Assembly (NCBI GenBank): GCA_022410635.1
Contig: JAJVDF010000167.1
Span: 711,692 to 775,691 of the forward strand
Direction: 5' to 3'
Length of the DNA: 64,000 nucleotides
Source: Tretioscincus oriximinensis
Taxonomy: Eukaryota; Chordata; Lepidosauria; Squamata; Gymnophthalmidae
How positions within the stretch are numbered: the stretch's first letter is position 1; each line of letters starts with the position of its first letter. The notes beneath the pieces are model-generated. The model saw nothing but the letters and a program-made list of their open reading frames with translations. It did no database searches and was not told where the DNA came from. Both the position numbers and the translations under genes were made by a program. This document shows positions 54,863 to 64,000 of this stretch, piece after piece.

Positions 54863-56214
54863 GAAAATAATTACTAATTCATGTGGTAAATCATAGCTTT
54901 GTAGGATAAGCCTTGAAAATGTGATACCTCACGATATGATTGTTTTAAAAATTTAAATTTGTATGGTGATTGTCACTGATCACATACTTTAAGCAATAAA
55001 TCAAAATGTAAAGGAAACTTCCATGAAATTAGATTGCTCCAGCATTTTTTCACTCTCAAACACATTTTTTTCAGACTATATCTTAGAATAAGATGCACAT
55101 CAAATTCAAACAACTTACAGCTTATATCTGTTGCTGGCAGAAAAACAGATTTGTGAAAGCTTTTCCCCTCTGAAAAGCCACAAAGAAGTAAATCCATATT
55201 TGGCGTATTTTGGAACTGCACCAAACTCTTATACAGTAGTTTCTCAGAAGCGCTCTAATTTTCACATAACACACATTTCCACTTAGTTTTCCGGGTCACA
55301 TAAAAGAGTCCTCTAAACTCTAATTGCTACGATTAACTTCTGTGTGGTCTTCTTTCCCCATCACATTGAACCAAGTAATTCTTCAAAGTGACAGTTGTCA
55401 GATAACAAATCCTTTTTTACCACTGAGATGGTTCAGAACAACAGATAGTGTCTTGCTGCTATCAGCACAAGATATTTGGGTATCAAGCCTATAATTCCTC
55501 TTTGCTGAGCAAAATGAAAGGAAGGATGAAAATGGCAGTTGATTGGTTAGCAAGGTTAAAGATAAATCTGTTAAGGATGCTTCATTCATAAGATCAAAGT
55601 TTTTTTTCATTAAATCAGTGTCAAACTTCCTCAAAGTTTAGGTATATTGTCCTACATTCACAGTTATCTCCTCTTAGCAAATCTGTTTTCCCCTAAGAAA
55701 TTCCAATCATTTCTTTGAGATAAATGTACTTCTCTGTTTCTGTATAATTTTAAGAGTGCAAATTACTTTAAAATGGGTGTAATAAATCAATGCCTTTCAA
55801 TGAAGTCACTTTCAATTATTTATATTTGTTGTTCTCTACTTTTAAAATTATAATATTCGCACCCCTGTCTAACTGTAGTTTGCTTCTTACCAGCCACAGC
55901 TGATGAGCACATTTTTGATACTGACAGAATGTGTGGACACAAAAGGAAGATTTTTTTTCTTTTGCTTCACGCTCCGTTTGAATTTCCCATGTACGCTGCA
56001 TGGCAACAACAGTGGCCAGTGAGTTCCTCAAGTGCCTTCTTTCCTAGGCCAACCACAGTGAGGCATAACATTGCTAGCTCTGTATTAAATGTGTAAGTTT
56101 AAATGTATTTTTCAAAATGAGAGCTTGTTTCCACTTTACTCTGTCTTTCTGAAGTTTATTTTTCATGTCTATCACAGACTTCAAGAATATTCCTGCGAAA
56201 GCAATGAATGAAAT
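54863..56214. other. AT-rich DNA without recognised feature
   Basis: Nothing recognised. Confidence 0.5.
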
Positions 56215-56308
56215 ATCTGGCTGGGATGGTTTTAATGAATTCTGCGTTGAGCAGAGGGTTGGACCTAATGACCTTGGAGGTCCGTTCCAATTCTATTATT
56301 CTATGAGA
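56215..56308 (+). mobile_element. CR1 family B 3' end, diverged
   Basis: 'CTGGCTGGGATGGTTTTAAT', 'GCAGAGGGTTGGACCTAATG', 'GGTCCGTTCCAATTCTATTA', octamers. More changes than the copies at 41.7 and 49.3 kb. Confidence 0.9.
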
Positions 56309-58599
56309 TTTGAGTCTCTGGTTGAAAGCCTTGCTTCCATTTTACTAAATTAGTTTTTTATCAACTTGAGATCAAGCTCAGGATGCATACACACACACAC
56401 TTTCATCCCACTGTAAACACCGATCACATAATCAAATGAATATGGAATCATCGCTCAACTGTCCACAAGTCAGCAGCAGTCACACCAGAAAGCACAGTGA
56501 CATTACCTGGTTATCATGTGTGGTATTGCTCATCCAGGAATCTTGCAAGTATGAAATCACTGATGTGCAACAAAGCCAACATTCACATATGGCCAGTCAT
56601 GCTTTTTGGCAGCCACTTATGTGTGCTATGCCTTTTCTTTTTCTTTAAGTGCTGCCAATCAAACCATCCTAGGGCAAGGAAAGTGACAAGAAAACAGCAC
56701 ATGGATGCACCTTAAGCCTTGCAGATGGAGCTCCACTCTGATCCTAAACTGTGCATCATAGTTTCCATTTAACTTCTCTGGTGTGCTTACTGATAGGAAG
56801 ATATCTAAGGAAGAAGTTTTCTATGTAATTCACAAATACGTTTCCTAATCTCTTTGTGCTCTTCAAATATACCTAGTAAATATAACAGGACACGTTTTCA
56901 TTTTGCTTGCTCAATAGCTGGAAAATACTGTATGTCAAGGGAATCCTTATACATTTAACATTTTCTACATTGCCAAATGCAGTGATGTCAACCAGCCATT
57001 ATGAGAAATATGTTGGCATGTGTGCGCAATAAACAGCAATCAGTATAGAGTGGCTATCAAGGTGAAATAGTACGTCTTAGGAATGAAAAAGGAAAGATAG
57101 CAAAGAAGAAAGGAAGAGACAGGAATGGACAGAGACAAAAGTTGAGGCTGTGGACAAAAATGATGATGAAAAAGACAGTTAGAGGGATAGCCAACAGGAA
57201 AAAATGAGAGAAAGCTTGAAAGGAAGAGTCTCCAGATTGATTGGCAGTGTCGTGGTCACTTAGCTTGGACTTGCTTAAACAGCAAAGGGGATGTGAGCTG
57301 CACATCCAAAATTGAAACCTTTTTTTTTTAATACTGAATTTTAATAGTGATTACCCCATTTTAAACCAGATTAAGTTAGGGTTCACTACTGGTGTGTAAC
57401 CAAGGCCTGTTTCTTTTATTGTGGCAATGGTATTCTAAGTAAGCATTCTCAGATCCACACATTATTACAGATATGTAAGACACACAAGGCCTGTCCCATC
57501 TGCATTAGATGGAATGTGTTCCAGCTCAGGTAGGCTTGTAGAAGTCATGGCATTCCATGACTAGCAGGGGATGAATTTTGGCATTGGGCTAAAGCACCAT
57601 GCCAAATGCAGCCCTCAGGTACTCCAAGTTAAGGAACTTTTAATCTTAGCAGAGTGCTCATAGCTTGATCTCATAGCCCACATGATTCTCAAGACTGGGG
57701 AGAGCATTGGCCTTTGCCAGTGTCATTTTGTAGAGAGCATTATTTCAGACTTTCTGCGGGAATTGTGTGGTCCAGAGTTGCTCATATAGCATGGAATGCA
57801 CACAGATAATCTGTGATTTTTCTGCGTTGTTTGGGACAAAAAGTCAAAAGTATAATTTTTGTAGTACTGGCAGTATCTTGACAAGGAGGGGACCTGGGTA
57901 CAACTGTCATTTTTATCCTGGCATTATGGCAAACCTGTTTTAATTGCAACCGATAAATGCAGAAAAAGCCTTAATTCCTTCCTATACTTTTTGTCTCCTT
58001 GTTTGAGTGACAGAATCATATGAAGGTATTTTGCTTACCATATACCACAGGAAATTGAGAAAATATCTGACATTGCTCAATTCACATTGTGTCCTCAGTG
58101 AAATTGTGTCCCCATAGCTTATTACAATTATAAGTTTTATCATGCAATACATCTAGCAGATTTTAAACTTTTTATATTACTCCAAGCTTTTGGAAGAATA
58201 AGTTTGACAAATAAGTAAAAAATAAATAAGAAAAACGACTACGATGTTTTAATCATTGACGTAGCTGTTATTTGTATTGCTTACATGGACATCTTTCTCA
58301 CTACATATATCAGTTAGCAATATCTTTTTCAGCAATAGAAACTTCATTATCACATTTTATTCTGGTTTTTGAACACTTAGCTGCTTTCAGTTTTTTTCAA
58401 CATGGCTATACCATTAATAAAAGAGGAAGGGGAGAGTAAGAAAGTAATTCTAAATTATGCATTCAAAGTGGTGAGTACATTTTATCTGAGCTCAACACTA
58501 TGACTGCATCCAGACATCTACATGATATGTATCTATTCCCAAATTTCCTGATAATCCAGTTAATCAATTTTAATTCACCCGCTTCATATATCTACAATA
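56309..58599. other. AT-rich DNA without recognised feature
   Basis: No gene or repeat family recognised. A short (CA)n lies at about 56388-56400. GCATCCAGAC at about 58505 and its complement form at 48392 resemble the ends of the foldback family. Confidence 0.5.
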
Positions 58600-58673
58600 T
58601 ATACTGCTCAAAACAACTAAGGGAACACTTTAACATACACTTAAGTGTTCCCTTAATTGTTTTGAGCAGTATA
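58600..58673. mobile_element. 74-bp palindromic MITE, mariner-like
   Basis: Arms 58600-58629 and 58644-58673 (30 bases each) match at 29 of 30 positions, with a 14-base centre. The outer ends read TATACTGCTCAAAACAA… and lie in TATA context, consistent with a TA target duplication. Such ends are typical of very short Tc1/mariner derivatives. No coding capacity. Confidence 0.8.
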
Positions 58674-58679
58674 TTTTGT

Positions 58680-59934
58680 GGGGGGGTTTCATTTGCCAGC
58701 TTCTGCAAGTGAAATTTTCCAGTCACATACTTCCCTGTCAGCCATTCTGTTTGCTGGCTGTCAAGAGGAAGTACAGTAGTCTCCCCACTTAAATGCTATT
58801 GCATAAGCTTGTTGTCAATATCAGATTCCTTTACCTCTCACCCTTGCAGTTTCCAGCCAGAACTATCCACAAAGCACATTGGTTTTGCTATAGCCCCACC
58901 TAGAAGTTTGAACACTTGGTTTTCCTGGGAAAATCTGAAATATCAGCTTTAAAACTCACAATCTGCCCATTTATTTAAGCTGATGAGGAAAAGCAACAGA
59001 AATTAAACTTTCAAGTAGCTAATTGTTACTTAGATATTCTGGAACAAAGCATTGCCTGGAGTGCTTTATTCCAAAATATCCAACTATAATAAAATAAATA
59101 AATGATTATGGGGTGGAACACTTGATAGGAATGCCAGGAAACGCGAGAATTATCCTGTTTTTTTATTCTTAAAAATAAGTTGTAGTATCTGACGCAATGA
59201 CCATTAAGCAGAAACTCAATACTATGTTCTTGTGAGTCATCTGGACAATGGACAAATTATGCTTAGCCAAGACTAAGAACAGCAAAATAAAGTGGAGACA
59301 GCAGACAAGACAGATGGCTTCGATCAAAGAGACTACTGGAATGTCATTGAAGTGTCTATGAGATTTTATTAAATATAGGTCAAGACTATAAGCATTTGTG
59401 TGTTTAGTTACAAAATACGCGATTTGTGGCATAATAATGCAAACCTCTTGAAAGTGCTGATAACCAGTTATTTGGTAACATTACTGTTCATACTTTGGAA
59501 GAGGGAGTGGTCTGTTCAGCATCCCTGCAATAAACAACCAGCCAGCTGTAAGGCAGGCTTCCTGATATATCCCCAATCATAGTAGGGGCTGATGCAATCA
59601 GCAGGTGCAAAGTATCAAAGCAGGAATTCACTGGGAAAACGTTGAGTCAGCCCCAGCCTTATTCCCCTTTTTAGGGCATCCCAAACAGCAGCACCAGGAG
59701 TTACAGAGATTCTGATGGTAATCTGATATGCTTGACTGCCCCTCTCTCTTACTGCAACTGGATGAAAACATGCCATATGACAGGAAGGCCTAGTATATAG
59801 GATTCACACTTTCCACAAGACTTAGCTTAAATTTAACATGTGATCAACTTTTAAGTAGACCACATAAAGTCTAAGGTAAGTTTAAGCATGCTTTTAGATT
59901 GATTTGGAAGTGTGCAAATAATTAGAAGTATGAG
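58680..59934. other. AT-rich DNA without recognised feature
   Basis: GATATTCTGGAACAAAGC…GCTTTATTCCAAAATATC at about 59033-59082 is a loose inverted repeat related in text to 22043-22060. Otherwise nothing recognised. Confidence 0.45.
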
Positions 59935-60107
59935 TGCTCTGTTCCTGCTCTTTGCTTGAGCTATTTGCGGAAGTTGAAGAGGAATTGTCTTCTTCTTGAG
60001 ATTGCCCAGGTGTAATTGGTGGGCCACTGTGTGAGACAGAATGCTGAACGAGATTAGCTGTGGCCTGATCCAGCAAAGTTCTTCTTATATTCTTATGATT
60101 ATGATTG
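59935..60107 (+). mobile_element. CR1 family A 3' end
   Basis: 'TTCTTCTTGAGATTGCCCAG', 'GGGCCACTGTGTGAGACAGA', 'GCCTGATCCAGCAAAGTTCT', then TTCTTATATTCTTATG octamers. Directly followed by a SINE head. Confidence 0.88.
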
Positions 60108-60109
60108 CA

Positions 60110-60412
60110 GGCACGAATGGCTCTGTTGCTTAGGAAACTGTCTCTCACCTGGGAGATCAAGTTTTGAAGCCCTGTGTCGGACATGGGGAGGGGTGAACGT
60201 CTTCTCCTAGCCAGCCCAGCTATTCGTAATCAAGAATGGCAAGAAATTGCAACTGACTGCAAGTAGATATAATGGAACCACCACAGCTTGGTGGGGAAGA
60301 TAGAATGTCAGCCTTCGGGCAAAATAGCCTTGTAAGCTGCTTTGAGTCCCTTTGAAAAGTGAGAAAAGTGGGGTATAAGAACCCAGGTCATCGTCTTCTC
60401 CTTCTCCTTCTC
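60110..60412 (+). mobile_element. SINE-A copy
   Basis: Head 'GGCACGAATGGCTCTGTTGC', B box region changed to AAGTTTTGAAGCC (CpG lost), body 'AGCCCAGCTATTCG', 'AAGATAGAATGTCAGCCTTC', 3' part 'AGCTGCTTTGAGTCCC', 'AAAGTGGGGTATAAGAACC', tail CTTCTCCTTCTCC. The B box changes would weaken its promoter. Confidence 0.88.
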
Positions 60413-61285
60413 CCTTTGAGAACTATTGGGGAGTGATGAGGTTAATTTGCAGTACGAGTGTAGCAATCCAGTTGCTTGCCTTTACTGTTGCACAATCACA
60501 GTGCAAATCCATCCAGTTTTGCAGATATGGCCCTATCTGGTGAAGCTTGCAATCAGAAATAAAGGAAACTGCAAGGAAAAATGCTGAAGGAGAGGGGTTC
60601 CAGTTTTCCTGCTCTCATCTACCTGTAGTAATTACTGTTCTTTTACCCAGCAGGCTTGAGGATTGGCTTCATACATGAAAAATGCAGGAGGAGGGGAAAT
60701 GAAAGTGGATCTCATTTCTTCTACCCATTCTTCATCAACTAATATGAAAAATTGTACATGTTCCCCACAGTGAAAAGCATCAGCTCTACTCACAACTATC
60801 TCAGACCACAATTAATTCCATCAACTACTTACATTTTCTTTCTCAAGTCAACTTACTTTTTTTTTACTCTGCATCAGTTATCTAAAATCGCTGTGCCTGA
60901 TAAGTAGCTTGCTGTCTATGCACTTCAATTTATTTCTGCTCTGTCTGAAGTAGATAATTCATGGTCAGCTTACAATCTTAGAGTGAAAGTCATCTAACTC
61001 AGACTTCCCTCAGTCCCAAGTGTGACCTACAAAACAAGATATATATGTTAACAAGTTTTTTAGCAAGTTTTTTTACCATCAAATTGTAGACTTCTTGAAA
61101 TTCATCAAAGATATTCTGATTACACCTCTTTTGTAGACCAGAAGTTGGATTAAGTAAAATTGTATATTTGTTTATATCATTCAGAAACATGAAGTTTCAG
61201 TCATATTTTATATCAAATTTTAAGGTTCATCTAATATATTTCATCCAATTCAGCTAACCCTTTACATGAAGATAACAAAGGCTCT
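60413..61285. other. AT-rich DNA without recognised feature
   Basis: Nothing recognised. Confidence 0.5.
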
Positions 61286-61560
61286 GGTCTCACAGCTGGC
61301 TACTTCACTATTTATCTCAGCATCCAAATCTGAATATATTGAAAAGCAGAGGTCCCAGTACTGAACCCTGCGCTACTCCACTTTCCCCCTCCTTCCACCC
61401 AGAGGGCTGTCCATTCACCACTACTGGATTAGAAACTGTCCTTTAGCCAGCCTCTAATCCAGGACACAGTCTGTTCTCTTATGCCATGAGGGGTTTTGGG
61501 AGCCTTTGATGAGAGAGTTTATCAAAAGCCTTTTGAAAGTCTAGGAAAAGGGTGGGGAGG
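61286..61560 (-). mobile_element. CR1 family A internal RT fragment
   Basis: 'CTGGCTACTTCACTATTTAT', 'ATATATTGAAAAGCAGAGGT' and 'GAGTTTATCAAAAGCC' parallel 1785-2050 of copy 1, the RT stretch between the LDFxKAFD box and the YADD box. Neither end of the LINE is present, so it is an internal remnant. Confidence 0.85.
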
Positions 61561-62736
61561 TGATATATTACCTGTCATTGTGTTCATCCTACCACAGACT
61601 CTAGTCCTGATAACATAGGGTTCCTACATAAAATCTAGGATAGATCTTTGGATATTTAACAGCTATAAAAGAGAGGACTTTTCACAAGATGCAGTTTCTA
61701 ATGGCTGCTACACCTGGGGACAAAAGTAATTTTTCATCCCAATCAAAAGTCCAAAGTTTTATTCTGGATTTTAGGTAGGGATTTTACAATAGCACTGTGA
61801 TACTTTCATTGATGAAAATTACATGTTGTATATTTCTCTCACCAAAGCAGGAAGAACCATCAAAGCATTTTGTCAACTGATATGCAGAGTGTGATGCAGT
61901 AGAATAGGCATAATGGAAAGTATAACTGCAGTATTATAGCAAGAAAACAAGAACCATTTTTAGAGATTTGAAAGGGAAGAGTTTTAAAAATCTCACAATC
62001 TCATTAACTGGTAGAGTTCATGCTATCAGAAAGTGAATGTCCTACTTTGTCAACAAATTGCAGAAATTACACAACAACATGTTACACTTTCTTACAGAGT
62101 TAAATTATAGGCATTGAATAGGAGCACTTGAAAAACAATATGATATCTAACAAGTGTGATGGAACACACAAGGAAAAAATACCTATCCTTCCTTCAAGTC
62201 TATTACCTATGTGAATTGCAATACAGGGACAGAGAATTTTTCAGAGTTTCCATTATCAAAATACTGTGTCCACAAACTTCTTTTACCTAAAAAAAAATAA
62301 AAATTTGGTCTTACCATCTTAATAATCCTGGACACACATGCGTGCAAAAAGATAATGATAAATGGCTGATAACCTACCTTATTTTGGAACACGGCAGTTC
62401 TACATGCAAATGCAAATCGGGCAACATCTACTCTGACCACAAGTGATTATTATTGATGAAAGTCCTTCATCCCTTTGCTTACGTAGTTTCCTGCCCAGCC
62501 CAGCTTAAAGAAAGATGTATATTTAGAATTATTATGAAATATTGAAAGATGAACTTTCTAACACCTAGTTAAGATTTGGTCATATTGTTCTCTATTGGTC
62601 TTATTGTTCTCTAGAAAGTGGTTTAAGGGACCTGTTATCCATAAATAAATATGCCATTCTGGACTTACACAAGCTATGGCAGGGCCTTAGAATAGCATGT
62701 GACAACAGGCTCCTTAGATCATTTTGTGAAACTGAG
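61561..62736. other. AT-rich DNA without recognised feature
   Basis: Nothing recognised. Confidence 0.5.
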
Positions 62737-63096
62737 GTTGCATGCACATGACGACTTACAAACCACTACAAAACTATAATCCAGGATATAGCAATCATGT
62801 GTCTGTGCGCCCCAAACATGTGACCAGTGCCCCAGCTCCATAACATCACTCATAGATCTCATCACAGTGCAGTCCAAGATTATTTTTTTACTTGCAACCA
62901 CCAATAGAAACAACTACCTCGTTCTTGCTTGTTTTAACATCTCACATCTGATTTGTGCACACATATACGAGAGTACAGGGTTCTCCGGAACAATATCTGA
63001 GTAATAGTTTATTCCGTGGTAAACTACTTAGCAAGTGTGTAAGACTTCCTGATTGCGCTCTGAATGAGGTAGAAAATAGCTGTGTGCATGCAGCCT
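62737..63096. mobile_element. Foldback DNA element family, copy 2 (inverted)
   Basis: The left end 'GGTTGCATGCACATGACGAC' through 'CAATCATGTGTCTGTGCG' is the complement of 22770-22850. The right end 'AGCTGTGTGCATGCAGCC' and inwards ('CCGGAACAATATCTGAGTAA') is the complement of 22126-22250. The ends are inverted copies of GGNTGCATGCAC. At about 360 bases it is half as long as copy 1 because it lacks the GC-rich internal hairpin. No transposase frame. Confidence 0.62.
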
Positions 63097-63635
63097 TAAT
63101 AAGGCCTCCCATATGGAGTAAAGTAAACATAGGTAGAAAATATCTGTCATTGCAGATTCAGATTGCTTATATGGCACCTTCTAAAGCACATCTGATCCTT
63201 AATTCCTGCATCTCTTAACATGTTGTGAGGAAAACAACTTTTTCAACTGTGATTTCACTGTATGAATTTCAGATATCTTCATTGGTAAGTCTGTTTTATC
63301 CCTTTCATATTTTAACATGTATTTTAAGGTATCAGTTTTAACATATTGTATATCAACACAAAATATGCACAATTGTATGATTTTTTTATGTTTGTATTTT
63401 TAGAGAAGCTTTTCTATTTCAAAGCTCAAAAACCCTTGAAAAATAAGACATAAATCAAGCAAATTATGTCACTTACATTTCAATTTATTAATTAGCATTC
63501 TTAAGGATCTATAGTTCATTTGGATACGATTCCAGTCCAGTTTTTCTTACTTAGTATCCTTAAAATGACGTTCAGGAAGACAACCAATAAAGTAGGGCTT
63601 TTCCTTATATTTGTAATGGAATCACTGTATATAGA
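63097..63635. other. AT-rich DNA without recognised feature
   Basis: Nothing recognised. Confidence 0.5.
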
Positions 63636-64000
63636 GCGAAGCTCCTTTACATTTTCCAAGCCTAGAGGCTGAGCTATGGGGACGGGACCTGGATTGTAAA
63701 AGTGGGAGGTGCAAGTGAGAGTGTGGAATGTTTTGATGGAGTTGATTGAGAGAGTTAAATGGTTGGTGTGAGAGATCGTTTGAGTGTGTGGTCAAACAAT
63801 TGAAGGGAACTGGTTCTCTGCAAGGAGTGTGAAAATAGATAAAGAAACACCAAAGTGGGATACAGAACTGATGGGGAGGCAGGGAGAGAAAAGGGAGAGC
63901 TGGGAGAGACTTTAAATGTAGGTAAGAGAAGGGATCTGTGCCATAGACATTGGGAAGTCCCCAGGACCTTTTACCCTAACCCAGTGTAGTTAATTTGTAT
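63636..64000. other. Purine-rich (GA/GTG) stretch, unidentified, runs off the window
   Basis: From about 63636 the plus strand changes to G-rich, pyrimidine-poor sequence ('GGGAGGTGCAAGTGAGAGTG'). Its start has a small palindrome GAGCGAAGCTC (63637-63647) after TATATA. This looks like the beginning of a mobile element but I cannot identify it; the right end lies outside the window. Confidence 0.35.

Overview
The window is vertebrate nuclear DNA, almost certainly from a squamate reptile (lizard or gecko type). The basis is its repeats. There are two CR1 LINE families, one ending in a TTCTTATG-type octamer and one in the ATTCTATG octamer. There are L2-clade LINEs with AAAT tails, and tRNA-headed SINEs of the Sauria/Squam kind with 'AAAGCGGGGTATAAGAAC' 3' bodies. 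Squamate-type palindromic DNA transposons are also present. I recognise no host protein-coding gene, rRNA or tRNA gene. The window reads as intergenic or large-intron DNA, with roughly a fifth to a quarter in recognisable repeats and the rest AT-rich unique-looking sequence. All longer reading frames with recognisable homology belong to LINE reverse transcriptases.

Layout. 0-12 kb: a 1.35 kb CR1-A copy (795-2145), a SINE 3' end, then a CR1-A copy (7199-9375) split by a CR1-B insertion with a TTAC target duplication, followed by two more CR1-A copies. 14-19 kb: a squamate MITE, a likely solo LTR of an endogenous retrovirus (16801-17367) with a 5-bp duplication and three 35-bp repeats in its U3, a 158-bp foldback, and an old LINE whose frame can be followed to a C-terminal zinc finger. 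20-23 kb: a plus-strand CR1-A cut in two by a 623-bp hAT-like element made of four consecutive hairpins, then a ~725-bp foldback element that has a second, inverted copy at 62.7-63.1 kb. 25-31 kb: a second LTR candidate, a GC-rich unexplained block, an L2 RT fragment, a tRNA-headed SINE with an L2-like tail, and a CR1-B end. 33-48 kb: L2 tails, four-boxed SINEs with large GAA/TTC tails (one holding a 125-base assembly gap), more CR1, a possible exon with clustered CpGs at 43.0-43.3 kb, and another L2 RT fragment. 49-64 kb: CR1-B ends, an L2 copy with a >200-codon open frame, palindromic repeats including a 74-bp TA-flanked one, a CR1/SINE pair, and an unexplained purine-rich stretch at the end.

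How the parts relate. The LINEs would supply reverse transcriptase. The tRNA-headed SINEs are non-autonomous and carry 3' ends matching LINEs; for one SINE the match to L2 tails is visible inside this window. The hAT-like and other palindromic elements have no transposase here and would have needed one in trans. Nested insertions give a relative order: CR1-A is older than CR1-B at 8.5 kb, and CR1-A is older than the hAT-like element at 20.2 kb. The most unusual objects are the four-hairpin hAT-like element and the two-copy foldback family. No clearly new enzymatic system is visible.
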